Part shown: positions 1 to 8,437 of the stretch, in pieces
Layout of the letters: each line of letters starts with the position of its first letter
Position numbering within the stretch: the first letter of the stretch is position 1
Assembly: GCF_027270315.1 (NCBI RefSeq)
Contig: NZ_CP114413.1
Span: 4,030,001-4,094,000 of the forward strand
From: Streptomyces cinnabarinus
Lineage (GTDB): Bacteria > Actinomycetota > Actinomycetes > Streptomycetales > Streptomycetaceae
Direction: 5' to 3'
Length of the DNA: 64,000 bases
Position numbers and translations under genes: made by a program
Notes under the pieces: generated by a model
What the model was told of the DNA's origin: nothing
Seen by the model: the letters and a program-made list of their open reading frames with translations, nothing else
Databases searched by the model: none

Positions 1-1
1 C

Positions 2-259
2 GGATACGTCGACGACGGCCTCGGCGGCCGTACCGCGGTCGTGGCGACGAAGGACGTCAAGGCGGCCGGCTGGTCGGGGCTGAAGGTGGAGCTGGACTTC
101 GCCGCCGACGCCGTACCGCACGAGGCGAAGGCCGGCACCAAGGTCGGCACGCTCACCGTCGGCGACGGCGGCACCGCGGGCGCGGTCAAGGTGCCGGTGG
201 CGCTCCAGAGCGACCTCGTCGAGCCCGGGTTCATGGCGAAGCTCACTCGCATTCTCTGA
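2..259 (+). CDS. C-terminal end of a probable D-alanyl-D-alanine carboxypeptidase (5' end outside window)
   Basis: Only the last 86 codons are present; the reading frame is open to the left edge. The fragment is a beta-rich segment with evenly spaced Lys-Val-Gly and Leu-Thr-Val-Gly motifs and ends in a short tail EPGFMAKLTRIL. Such a C-terminal beta domain followed by a short amphipathic tail is typical of Streptomyces penicillin-binding D-Ala-D-Ala carboxypeptidases, which trim peptidoglycan stem peptides outside the membrane. The serine active-site domain is not visible, so the call rests on this tail and on gene order that I remember for the afsR region. It could be another extracellular protein with a similar C-terminal domain. 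Confidence 0.5.
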   Translation, partial: GYVDDGLGGRTAVVATKDVKAAGWSGLKVELDFAADAVPHEAKAGTKVGTLTVGDGGTAGAVKVPVALQSDLVEPGFMAKLTRIL

Positions 260-282
260 AGCACATACAGCGCAAAAGCACC

Positions 283-328
283 GCAGCCCGTCGGCGGGCC
301 CCACCCCGGGAGCCGCTCGGCGGGCTGC
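283..328 (+). terminator. Stem-loop downstream of the truncated carboxypeptidase gene
   Basis: GCAGCCCG at 283-290 pairs with CGGGCTGC at 321-328, and the stem can be lengthened by wobble pairs. It begins 24 bases after the stop codon. There is no T-tract, as is usual for Streptomyces terminators. Confidence 0.45.
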
Positions 329-465
329 GTGCTAGCGTCACGAAACGGGTCAGGTCGTCGCCCACAAGGCGCGGCCGAAAAAACCTCAGGTACAGGGCCG
401 ACAACACGCGGGAAACTCGACGCGGCCAGAACAGAAGACCGGACACCACGGGGAGTGCCTTAACG

Positions 466-2307
466 GTGGCCACCGCTGAGCCGACACGCGCCGACAACGA
501 CGCCGCCGAGACGGGCCCGGGAACCGGCCCGCGAATACGCGTGCCCGAGCCCCCGGCAGAGGAGCACCCGGGGAGCGGCGCGAAGTCCGCCCTCCTCACC
601 CTCCGTGAGCGACTCCTGCGCCACCCCGTCCTCTCCATCACCGCCCTCGCCGGTGTCCTGCACATCGTCTGGTTCTTCACCTTCGCCAACAGCGGCGGCG
701 ACCTCGCCGCCCAGGACGCCTGGGCCGAGTTCGTCGGCCGGCACCCGGACTCGGCGTACAACCTGGCCTGGTACGGCGGGATGCACCCGGTGTCGTACAG
801 CGTCGTCTCGCCGTATCTGATGTCCGTGCTGGGCGTCCGGACGACGATGATGATCGCCGGGACCGTCACCGCCGGGCTCCTCACGCTCGTCCTCATCCGC
901 AGCCGGTCCGTGCGCAATCCCCTGTGGGCCGCGCTGGCCGGGGTGTTCGCGCTGCTGTGCAACGCGGCCTCGGGCCGGGTCACCTACGGGCTCGGCACCA
1001 TGTTCGCGCTGGGCGCGGTGGCGGTCGTCTTCTGCTGGCCGTACCGCTGGCGCTACAAGCGCTGGGCGAAGGCGCTCGCCGCGGCCCCGCTGGCCGCGCT
1101 GGCGACGATGGCCTCGCCGGTCGCCGGGCTGTTCGTCGGTCTGATCGCGGTGGCGATGTTCCTCCAGAAGCGGCGGCCCGGCGCCTGGGCGCTGGGGCTC
1201 GCGCCGACCGCGGTGGTGGCCGTGTCGGCGTGGCTGTTCCCCTTCTCCGGGACGCAGCCGATGAACATCGCCTCGGTGCTGCTGCCGTTCGCCTCCGCGG
1301 TGCTGGTGCTCTTCCTCGTCCCCAAGGAGTGGTCGACGGTCCGGCTGACCTCGGGGGTCTACGCGCTGTCGGTGCTGCTGGTGTGGCTGATCAACTCGCA
1401 GATCGGGTCCAACATCACCCGGCTGTCGATGCTGTTCGCGGGGGTCGCGCTGGTGGCGGCGCTGCCGTTCACGGTGCCGCGCTCGCGCAAGTGGTACGCG
1501 ACCGTGCTGGCCGTCGTCGGGTTCACGGTGTGGATCGGCGCGAAGACGGTCGTCGACATCGTGCACACCACCCCGGCCGCCTCCTGGGCCCGCGAGCTGG
1601 CGCCGCTGGTCAACGAGCTCCAGGAGGTCGGCGCCGAGAAGGGCCGGGTGGAGGTCGTCCCGGCCCGCTCGCACCGCGAGGCGTCCGCGCTCGCGCCGTA
1701 CGTCAATCTCGCCCGCGGCTGGAACCGCCAGGCCGACATGGAGCGCAATCCGCTCTTCTACGACGACACCCTGAACTCGGCGAACTATCTGGAGTGGCTG
1801 AACCGCTGGGCGGTGCACTTCGTGGTGGTGCCGAAGGACGACCCGGACGGGGACGGCGGCCAGCGCGAGCGGCAGCTGGTGCAGCGCGGGATGCCGTATC
1901 TGAAGCAGGTGTGGGGCGACGCCAACTGGCAGCTGTTCCAGGTGATCGACCCGGCGCCGCTGGCCGAGCCGAACACCGTGGTGGAGCGGGCCGAGCAGGG
2001 CGAGTGGACGATGCGGGTGAGCGAGCCGGGGCGGGTGCTGATCCGGATCCCGTACTCGCCGTGGCTGAGCATCGTCGACGCCGAGGGCAGGAAGCTCGAT
2101 CCGCCCAAGGAGACGGAGGCGTCCAGGGACCGCGCGGACGGCGAGCCGAGGACGTACGACAACGTCAACGGCTGTCTGCTGGAGACCGAGGAGGACGCGC
2201 TCGGGGACAGGTGGACGATGCTGGTGGCCCCGAAGGCGGGCACCTACCGGCTGGCGGCGCCCTACGACGTGCCGCGCGGCACTCCGTGTCCGGACGAGCT
2301 GAGGTAG
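466..2307 (+). CDS. Polytopic membrane protein with extracytoplasmic C-terminal domain, function unknown
   Basis: The 613-residue protein starts at GTG with GGGAG about 10 bases upstream. After a polar, Pro/Glu-rich N-terminus of about 50 residues there is a first membrane segment near residue 57 and then about ten more up to roughly residue 365. The last 240 residues are soluble and contain conserved-looking Trp/Asp-rich stretches. A loop after the first membrane helix carries Asp residues (DLAAQDAW), which recalls GT-C glycosyltransferases; this is only a resemblance. Homologues in streptomycetes are often labelled MFS transporters, but the large C-terminal domain argues against that. It follows the cell-wall carboxypeptidase gene, so a cell-envelope role is plausible. 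Confidence 0.7.
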   Translation: MATAEPTRADNDAAETGPGTGPRIRVPEPPAEEHPGSGAKSALLTLRERLLRHPVLSITALAGVLHIVWFFTFANSGGDLAAQDAWAEFVGRHPDSAYNLAWYGGMHPVSYSVVSPYLMSVLGVRTTMMIAGTVTAGLLTLVLIRSRSVRNPLWAALAGVFALLCNAASGRVTYGLGTMFALGAVAVVFCWPYRWRYKRWAKALAAAPLAALATMASPVAGLFVGLIAVAMFLQKRRPGAWALGLAPTAVVAVSAWLFPFSGTQPMNIASVLLPFASAVLVLFLVPKEWSTVRLTSGVYALSVLLVWLINSQIGSNITRLSMLFAGVALVAALPFTVPRSRKWYATVLAVVGFTVWIGAKTVVDIVHTTPAASWARELAPLVNELQEVGAEKGRVEVVPARSHREASALAPYVNLARGWNRQADMERNPLFYDDTLNSANYLEWLNRWAVHFVVVPKDDPDGDGGQRERQLVQRGMPYLKQVWGDANWQLFQVIDPAPLAEPNTVVERAEQGEWTMRVSEPGRVLIRIPYSPWLSIVDAEGRKLDPPKETEASRDRADGEPRTYDNVNGCLLETEEDALGDRWTMLVAPKAGTYRLAAPYDVPRGTPCPDELR

Positions 2308-2311
2308 CCCG

Positions 2312-3139
2312 TCAGCGCAGCCGGTCCACGTACTTGTCGGTGCCGGGGACCGTCGGCACGAAGGGGGCCCGTAGCTCGATCCGGCCGAGTCCCTCGGTGC
2401 TCAGGCCGGTGAAGTAAGGCTCCCAGCACTCCCGCGGATCGGCCTCCAGGAACCACAGCAGCGTCAGCCGGGTGTCGACGCCCTCGACCTGCTTGACGTA
2501 GGTCATCCGGTCGCCGGGCAGCGGCGTGGGCCGGAAGATCGTCACCATGGCGGCCGGGGAACCGGCGAGGCGCTTGGGCAGATGCCGCGAGCGCAGCCAC
2601 TCCAGCAGTTCGGCGCGCTGCTCGGCCGAGTCGGCGTCGATCACCTCCAGGACCAGGCCCGCGTAGGGGTGGTCCAGCGCGTGGAAGTCCCGGGGCCCGG
2701 CGGCCCCGTCGCGGTACACCGTGGCCTCGTGGTCCTGGAACGCGGTGAAGACGTGGGTGCGGTCCTGGTAGACGCGGGCGTCGCGGTTGAGGCGCTTGTT
2801 GATGGCGACGGTCCACTTCATGTGGTCGGCGTAGCGGCCCGCGGTGATCCAGTACGTGGAGAGGTAGCAGCCCGCGGTGACGGGCTGGGCCACGGCCGAC
2901 TTCTCGGGTGCGCGCAGGAGTTGCAGATCCCGGGTGGCGACCCAGCGGCGGCCCGAGTACATCCAGGGCATGGCCATCGCGCCGGCGTAGTAGTGATCGT
3001 CCTCGTACCAGCGGTTGTAGGCGTACTCATGGCCCGGGTGCGGTTCGACCATGGTGATCAGGGCGTGGCCCGGGCGGACTCCGTACGGGCCGACGGCGGC
3101 CAGTTCGGCGTAGACGTCGCTGCGGGTGTCGTCGCTCAT
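2312..3139 (-). CDS. Conserved protein of unknown function, possibly an alpha/beta-barrel (EthD-like) fold
   Basis: The 275-residue soluble protein is rich in aromatic residues and histidine in its first half (segments such as EYAYNRWYEDDHYY). It has no signal peptide. The two halves each contain a pattern that could form ferredoxin-like units as in EthD/NIPSNAP-type dimeric alpha/beta barrels, but I do not recognise a family with certainty. It is divergent from an SDR gene and the two starts flank the palindrome at 3171-3185, so both are probably controlled together in the catabolic regulon described in the findings. It converges with the upstream membrane-protein gene with only four bases between stops. 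Confidence 0.75.
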   Translation of the reverse strand: MSDDTRSDVYAELAAVGPYGVRPGHALITMVEPHPGHEYAYNRWYEDDHYYAGAMAMPWMYSGRRWVATRDLQLLRAPEKSAVAQPVTAGCYLSTYWITAGRYADHMKWTVAINKRLNRDARVYQDRTHVFTAFQDHEATVYRDGAAGPRDFHALDHPYAGLVLEVIDADSAEQRAELLEWLRSRHLPKRLAGSPAAMVTIFRPTPLPGDRMTYVKQVEGVDTRLTLLWFLEADPRECWEPYFTGLSTEGLGRIELRAPFVPTVPGTDKYVDRLR

Positions 3140-3170
3140 GCGGTTCCCCTTTCTTACGGTCGCCCATACT

Positions 3171-3185
3171 CTGACGCTCCGTCAG
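3171..3185. promoter_or_regulatory. Palindromic operator, copy 1 (CTGACGCTCCGTCAG)
   Basis: Inverted repeat with arms CTGACG/CGTCAG and flanking T and A. It lies 32 bases from the start of the leftward gene and 30 bases from the SDR start, so it can control both. It belongs to the eleven-copy family in this window. Confidence 0.75.
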
Positions 3186-3214
3186 ATAGAGGTCCAGGGT
3201 CAGGAGGGGTCGAG

Positions 3215-4000
3215 ATGTCACTGCTCGCGGGCAGGACCGTGGTCGTGTCGGGGGTCGGGCCCGGACTCGGGCACCAGATCGCGGCGGCGGTCGTACGGGA
3301 CGGGGGGAACGCGGCCCTCGGGGCGCGGACGGAGGCCAACCTCGCCAAGAGCGCGGCGGAGATCGATCCGGACGGGGCGCACACGGCGTACCGGACGACC
3401 GACATCACCGACGAGCGGCAGTGCGAGGCGCTGGCGGGGCTGGCGCTGGAGCGGTTCGGGCGGATCGACGGGGTGGTCCATGTGGCCGCCTGGGACAGCT
3501 ACTTCGGCGGACTCCAGGATGCCGACTTCGCCACCTGGCAGTCGGTGCTCGATGTGAACCTGCTCGGCTCGCTGCGGATGACGCGGGCATGTCTGCCCTC
3601 GCTCAGGGAGCGGGGCGGCTCGGTGGTGTTCATCGGGACGCAGTCGGCGGTGGCGGCCCCCTCGCAGGTGCGGCAGGCCGCGTACGCCGCGTCCAAGGGG
3701 GCGCTGACCAGCGCGATGTACTCGCTGGCGCGGGAGCTCGGCCCGGACCGGATCCGGGTCAACACCGTGCTGCCGGGCTGGATGTGGGGGCCGCCGGTGC
3801 AGGCGTACGTCCAGTTCACCGCGCAGACGGAAGGGGTCGGGGAACCGGCCGTGCTGAAGCGGCTGACGGACCGGATGGCACTGCCGGAACTGGCCACGGA
3901 CGGTGATGTGGCGGATGCGGCGGTGTTCCTGGTGTCGGATCGGGCCCGAGCGATCACCGGACAATCGTTGCTGGTCAACGCCGGGGAGCTGATGCGATGA
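3215..4000 (+). CDS. Short-chain dehydrogenase/reductase (SDR)
   Basis: The 261-residue protein is a classical-length SDR that should oxidise or reduce a hydroxyl/keto group with NAD(P). The glycine motif is SGVGPGLG at residues 12-19, and the catalytic set is Ser144, Tyr157 and Lys161 (YAASK); Asn115 is also kept. The usual NNAG motif is replaced by HVAAW, which is atypical. The ATG at 3215 is chosen because AGGAGG lies eight bases upstream; longer in-frame extensions run back through the divergent gene and are not credible. The operator at 3171 lies between this gene and its divergent partner. The substrate is unknown; the regulon context suggests a CoA-ester or steroid-like alcohol. Confidence 0.88.
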   Translation: MSLLAGRTVVVSGVGPGLGHQIAAAVVRDGGNAALGARTEANLAKSAAEIDPDGAHTAYRTTDITDERQCEALAGLALERFGRIDGVVHVAAWDSYFGGLQDADFATWQSVLDVNLLGSLRMTRACLPSLRERGGSVVFIGTQSAVAAPSQVRQAAYAASKGALTSAMYSLARELGPDRIRVNTVLPGWMWGPPVQAYVQFTAQTEGVGEPAVLKRLTDRMALPELATDGDVADAAVFLVSDRARAITGQSLLVNAGELMR

Positions 4001-4126
4001 GTTCACATACATAAATCAGAACCACCATCACGAATACTTTTACCTCCCCTTGACCCTACGCTCACTTGTCGTGTTCACGAGGCAGCGCCCACGATGAGCG
4101 CCGGGTCGAACCCTGGGAGGGCGCAC

Positions 4127-5695
4127 ATGAACGGTCTCGACTGGGCCGTGCTCATCGGCTATTTCGGCGTGATGGTGGCGATCGGCATCTGGTCGCACAA
4201 ACGCGTGGACAACGTGAGCGACTTCTTCACGGCCGGCGGGAAGATGCCGTGGTGGCTCTCCGGGATCTCGCACCATATGTCCGGCTACAGCGCGGTCATG
4301 TTCACGGGCTACGCGGGCATCGCCTACACCTACGGCGTCACATCCTTCGTCACCTGGTCCTTCCCGATCGCCCTGGGCATCGCCATCGGGTCCAAGCTGT
4401 TCGCCCCGCGGATCAACCGGCTCCGCTCCCGGCTCCATGTGGCCTCCCCGCTGGAGTACCTGAAGAACCGGTACGACCTGAAGACCCAGCAAGCGCTGGC
4501 CTGGTCCGGGATGCTGCTGAAGATCGTGGACGTGGGCGCGAAGTGGGCGGCGATCGCCACCCTGCTGTCCGTGTTCACCGGGATCTCGCTGAACCAGGGC
4601 ATCCTGATCACCGGTTGCATCACGGCCGTGTACTGCACGATCGGCGGCCTGTGGGCGGACGCGCTGACGGAGTTGGGGCAGTTCGTCATCCAACTCCTCG
4701 CCGGTATCGCGATGTTCGTGGCCGTGGTCATGGAACTGGACGACAAGGGCATCGGATTCTTCGGCGCCTGGGACGAGCCGGCGCTCCAGGGCCACGACAA
4801 GCCGCTCGTCGGGCCGTACGGAACCGTCTTCCTGCTCGCGTTCCTCTTCATCAAGCTGTTCGAGTACAACGGCGGCATGCTCAACCAGGCGCAGCGGTAC
4901 ATGGCGACGCCGAGTGCGCGTGAGGCGGAGCGGTCGGCCCGGCTGTCGGCGGCGCTGTGGCTGATCTGGCCGCTGGTGCTGTTCTTCCCGATGTGGATGT
5001 CGCCGCTGCTGGTGGAGTCGCAGAAGCCGGACGGCTCCGACTCCTACGGCCTGATGACCGAACAGCTCCTGCCGCACGGCCTGTTGGGCCTGGTGATCGT
5101 CGGCTTCTTCTCCCACACCATGGCGATGTGCTCCTCCGACGCCAACGCCATCGCGGCGGTGTTCACCCGGGACTGCGCACCGGTGATCTGGCGCCGGGCG
5201 CGGACCTGGAGCGAGGGTCAGGGCCTCAGGGTCGCCCGGGTGACGACGGTGGTCTTCCTGGGCCTGTCCATGGCGGCGGCCACCCAGGTCAACTCGCCCA
5301 CGTTCGGGGACATCATCACGGTCGTCATCAAGTGGGTGGCCGGTCTGATGGGCCCGATGGCGATCCCGATGATGCTGGGCCTGCTGCGGCCCTTCCGCCG
5401 TTCCGGTCCCACCGCGGCCCTGACCAGCTGGTCGATGGGCCTGCTGGCCTTCTGGCTGGTCAACTACCCGATCCACTGGAACGTCGACGGCGGGGTGCCG
5501 CTCCAGTACCAGGTCTCGATCCCGCTCGCCGTGTCCCTGGTCCTGTACATCCTGATCGGCTACCTCAAGCCGGAGGACACCCCCGAGCGCCTGGCCGTCA
5601 TCGACAAGGTGAACACGGACGGGGACGGGGCGGCGGCGCTGGCCGCTCCCGCACCGGCCGGGGACGACGTGCTGGCGACCCGAGTGAAGGACTGA
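4127..5695 (+). CDS. Sodium:solute symporter (SSS family)
   Basis: The 522-residue integral membrane protein has about 13 predicted membrane segments and the N-terminal pattern of the SSS family (DFFTAGGKMPWWLSGISHHMSG), which import sugars, carboxylates or amino acids with sodium. The ATG at 4127 is preferred to one at 4094 because GGGAGG lies ten bases upstream and the protein then begins directly with the first membrane helix. The C-terminal 45 residues are cytoplasmic and Ala/Asp-rich. The 126-base gap upstream is unusually AT-rich for this genome and probably holds the promoter. The substrate cannot be read from the sequence. Confidence 0.9.
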   Translation: MNGLDWAVLIGYFGVMVAIGIWSHKRVDNVSDFFTAGGKMPWWLSGISHHMSGYSAVMFTGYAGIAYTYGVTSFVTWSFPIALGIAIGSKLFAPRINRLRSRLHVASPLEYLKNRYDLKTQQALAWSGMLLKIVDVGAKWAAIATLLSVFTGISLNQGILITGCITAVYCTIGGLWADALTELGQFVIQLLAGIAMFVAVVMELDDKGIGFFGAWDEPALQGHDKPLVGPYGTVFLLAFLFIKLFEYNGGMLNQAQRYMATPSAREAERSARLSAALWLIWPLVLFFPMWMSPLLVESQKPDGSDSYGLMTEQLLPHGLLGLVIVGFFSHTMAMCSSDANAIAAVFTRDCAPVIWRRARTWSEGQGLRVARVTTVVFLGLSMAAATQVNSPTFGDIITVVIKWVAGLMGPMAIPMMLGLLRPFRRSGPTAALTSWSMGLLAFWLVNYPIHWNVDGGVPLQYQVSIPLAVSLVLYILIGYLKPEDTPERLAVIDKVNTDGDGAAALAAPAPAGDDVLATRVKD

Positions 5696-5732
5696 CGCCC
5701 GGCCCGCGCGTCGCTACCCGATTTGAAATCTG

Positions 5733-5754
5733 CTACTTCAAAAACAAGAAGTAG
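5733..5754. promoter_or_regulatory. Palindrome CTACTTC-N8-GAAGTAG, candidate HxlR operator
   Basis: A perfect 7-bp inverted repeat in an AT-rich patch, 60 bases before the alpha/beta hydrolase start. HxlR/YodB-type regulators bind sites with TACT/AGTA arms, and an HxlR gene is second in this operon, so an autoregulatory operator is likely. It could alternatively be part of the symporter terminator. Confidence 0.5.
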
Positions 5755-5813
5755 ATGATTACGATCGGGGGCGACGCGCGACGGGCTTCACCCCTTTCAC
5801 CGGAGGTTCCCCG

Positions 5814-6488
5814 ATGACCACGTTCGTTCTCGTCCACGGTGCCTGGCACGGCCCTTGGGCCTGGGACCGGATCGTCCCGCTCCTACACGCCGCCGGGGCC
5901 CGCACACTCACCCCGGACCTCAACATCGGCGGGGACCACGGCCTCCACGACCACGCCAAGACGGTCGTCGCCGCCCTGGACACCGTTCCGGAGGACGACG
6001 AACTCGTGCTGGTCGGGCACAGTTACTCCGGCCTGGTCGTACGGGAGGCCGCCGACGCGCGGCCCGATGCCGTCGGCCACCTCGTCCTGGTGGACGGCTG
6101 GGCCGGGCCCGACGGCTCCAGCATCGTCGGCCTTGCCCCCGCCGCCCTCGGCGACGCGATGCGTGCGGCCGCCGAGACGCGCGGGGACGGTTGGCTCGTC
6201 CCGGCCGCACCCCCGACGGCGTACGGCATCGACGACCCCGACACCGCGGCCTGGCTCGCCGAGCGCCTGCTCCCCCAGCCCCTGCGCACGTTCACCGAAC
6301 CCACCCGCCTGAGCGGAGCCGTCGACCGGATTCCCGGAACGGCCGTGTTCTGCAGGCCGCAGACCTACCCGTTCGAGCAGTTCGGCGAGGCCCTCGGGTA
6401 CCGGACGCGGGGGCTGGACGGCCCGCACGACATCATGCTGACGGATCCGGAGGCGGTGGCCCGGGTGCTCCTGGAGCGCGAAATCTAG
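5814..6488 (+). CDS. Alpha/beta hydrolase
   Basis: The 224-residue cytoplasmic protein shows an oxyanion-hole motif HGAWHGPWAW near the N-terminus, the nucleophile elbow GHSYSG near residue 67 and a C-terminal GPHDIML segment that supplies the catalytic His. This is the compact esterase family related to plant methyl esterases and salicylate-binding proteins. The ATG has GGAGG nine bases upstream. Ten bases separate it from the HxlR regulator gene, so the two form an operon; such pairs usually handle and sense a small electrophilic or aromatic compound. The substrate is unknown. Confidence 0.88.
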   Translation: MTTFVLVHGAWHGPWAWDRIVPLLHAAGARTLTPDLNIGGDHGLHDHAKTVVAALDTVPEDDELVLVGHSYSGLVVREAADARPDAVGHLVLVDGWAGPDGSSIVGLAPAALGDAMRAAAETRGDGWLVPAAPPTAYGIDDPDTAAWLAERLLPQPLRTFTEPTRLSGAVDRIPGTAVFCRPQTYPFEQFGEALGYRTRGLDGPHDIMLTDPEAVARVLLEREI

Positions 6489-6498
6489 AATCCTGATC

Positions 6499-7194
6499 GT
6501 GGAGCAGCGGACGTACAAGACGTACAACCAGTACTGCGCGACGGCGCGCACCCTCGACCTGGTCGGCGAGCGCTGGACGCTGCTGCTGATCCGTGAACTG
6601 CTCACCGGGCCCAAGCGGTTCGGCGACCTCCAGGCGAGCCTGCGCGGCCTGGGCACCGGACTGCTGACCGCCCGCCTCAAACATCTGGAACGCGAGGGGC
6701 TGGCCCACAAGATCACCCTCCCGCCGCCCGCCCGGACCCCCGCCTACGCCCTCACCGAGGCCGGTGAGGAACTCGGACCGGCGGTGCTGGCGCTGGCCCG
6801 GTGGGGCCTGAAGTGGGCGATGGGCGAGCGGCGCGAGACCGAGACGTTCCATCCCGGCTGGGCCGTGCTCGGCCTGCGGGCCTGCTTCGACGCCGAGGCC
6901 GCCGCCGGACTCCGAGCGGTGTACGAGTTCCGTATCGACGACGAGTTCTTCCACGCCCGGATCGACGACGGCACGATCGAGACGCTGCACGGACCGGCGC
7001 AGCGCCCCGACGCGACGATCACGATCAGCCAGGAGACGTTCCTCCGCGTGACGGGCCAGGAACTCACGCTCGCCGAGGCGATCAGGAGCGGTGAAGCGTC
7101 GGCGTCGGGCGACAGCGAGGCGCTGAGCGGTCTGCGGGGCCTGTTCCGCCTCCCGCCCCCGCAGGCCCGGAAGCCGGAAGGCACCGCTACGTAA
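6499..7194 (+). CDS. HxlR-family winged-helix regulator with C-terminal SCP2-like domain
   Basis: The 231-residue protein has an N-terminal HxlR DNA-binding domain (residues about 10-110, including the conserved GERWTLLLIRELL and RFGDLQ segments). The C-terminal half (about 115-215) resembles an SCP2/sterol-carrier-like ligand pocket, a combination common in actinobacterial HxlR proteins. It starts with GTG. It is transcribed with the upstream hydrolase and probably controls the pair through the palindrome at 5733-5754. Its stop abuts the stop of the convergent gene with no spacer. No cysteine redox switch near the N-terminus is obvious apart from one Cys at about residue 14. Confidence 0.88.
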   Translation: MEQRTYKTYNQYCATARTLDLVGERWTLLLIRELLTGPKRFGDLQASLRGLGTGLLTARLKHLEREGLAHKITLPPPARTPAYALTEAGEELGPAVLALARWGLKWAMGERRETETFHPGWAVLGLRACFDAEAAAGLRAVYEFRIDDEFFHARIDDGTIETLHGPAQRPDATITISQETFLRVTGQELTLAEAIRSGEASASGDSEALSGLRGLFRLPPPQARKPEGTAT

Positions 7195-8316
7195 TCAGCG
7201 CGGGTATCGCGCGAGCCAGCCCGGGGCCGAGCCCGCCGGGCCGTGCAGGGCCGGGCCCTGCGTCATCTCCATCGCGAAATCGTCCGCGAGTTCCAGGATC
7301 GTGGGACGGCCTTCCAGCTCGGCCAGCCAGGCCGGCGGCAGGGCCGTCTCACCGTGCAGGGCCCCCAGAAGACCGCCGGTCAGCGCCGCCGTGGCACCCG
7401 ACGGACCGTCGTGGTTGACCGCCAGACACAGACCGTGGCGTACGTCCTCACCCACCAGGGCGCAGTACACGGCCGCCGCCAGCACGCCGTCCGCCGTGGC
7501 CGCACCCATCAGTTCCTCCACCCGCCCCGGGGCGGGCATGCCCTGGCGCACCGCGCCGAGCGCGTACTGGAGGGCCTGGGAGACCGGTTCATGGCCCGGC
7601 CGGGCGGCCAGCAGCGCCAGCGCGCGCTGTACGGCACCGTCCAGATGGTCGCCGCAGGCCAGCGCGTGCACGATCACCGCGTACGCCCCCGCCGACAGGT
7701 ATCCCACCGGGTGACCGTGGGTCTGGGCCGCGCACTCGATCGCCAACTGGGCCACCAGCTGAGGCTCCCAGCCGACCAGCAGCCCGAAGGGCCCCGACCG
7801 CGCCGCCGCCTCCGGCCCCGCCTCCCCTGGATTCTTGGGCGCGTCCGGCGTGCCCATCATCTCGTCGGCGAACCCGACGATCAGGGACTTCGCGGGATCC
7901 CGCCGGGCGTACAGCCACTCCTCGCGGGCCAGCCAGCCGTCTTCCTTGCGCCGCTCGTCGGGACCCCAGTCCCGCTGGGTCGCCGCCCACCGGAGATACG
8001 CCCGGTGCAGATCCGTCGGCGGATGCCAGGCGCCGGTGTCCCTTCGGACCTGCGCCCGTATCAAGCCGTCCACGGAGAACAGGGTGAGCTGGGTGAGATG
8101 GGTCACCGCACCGCGTCGGCCGTACCCGAGCCCGAAGTCGGTCAGGCCCTCGGCACCGTACGCCTCCCGGATCTCCGCGAGGCCCATCCCGTCCACGGGC
8201 GCGCCCAGCGCGTCGCCGACGGCAGCACCGAGCATCGTCCCGCGCACCCGGCTACGGAAGTCCTGCTGCTCGGAGCGGCCCCAGACGGCGCCAGCTGTCG
8301 CACCCACGTTCAGCAC
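7195..8316 (-). CDS. ADP-ribosylglycohydrolase-family protein lacking the metal-binding residues
   Basis: The 373-residue protein has the fold signature GTMLGAAVGDALGAPVD at residues 26-42. Active members carry a TDDT motif and a C-terminal GGDTDS-type motif that bind two magnesium ions and remove ADP-ribose. Here the first is THLTQ (72-76) and the second is NHDGPSGAT (301-309), so the acidic ligands appear lost although the surrounding helices are intact. It is therefore probably a non-catalytic ADP-ribose or NAD-related binding protein. The start is GTG; an in-frame alternative a few codons later cannot be excluded. It is divergent from the XRE/DUF397 pair. Confidence 0.8.
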   Translation of the reverse strand: MLNVGATAGAVWGRSEQQDFRSRVRGTMLGAAVGDALGAPVDGMGLAEIREAYGAEGLTDFGLGYGRRGAVTHLTQLTLFSVDGLIRAQVRRDTGAWHPPTDLHRAYLRWAATQRDWGPDERRKEDGWLAREEWLYARRDPAKSLIVGFADEMMGTPDAPKNPGEAGPEAAARSGPFGLLVGWEPQLVAQLAIECAAQTHGHPVGYLSAGAYAVIVHALACGDHLDGAVQRALALLAARPGHEPVSQALQYALGAVRQGMPAPGRVEELMGAATADGVLAAAVYCALVGEDVRHGLCLAVNHDGPSGATAALTGGLLGALHGETALPPAWLAELEGRPTILELADDFAMEMTQGPALHGPAGSAPGWLARYPR

Positions 8317-8437
8317 TGTAATCGACCAGGAACGATCGGTTCAGGCGCACCAAGTGAACCAAGGTGATCCGCTTTCCCTGGACACATAACTGAGCGTGGT
8401 CGGTCCATCTACGCTGAGCAGCAAGGGAGGTGGCGGT

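Noticed and set aside
4046..4080. TTGACC at 4050 as the -35 of the symporter promoter
   Set aside because: No acceptable -10 lies 16-18 bases downstream, so it is not listed as a promoter.
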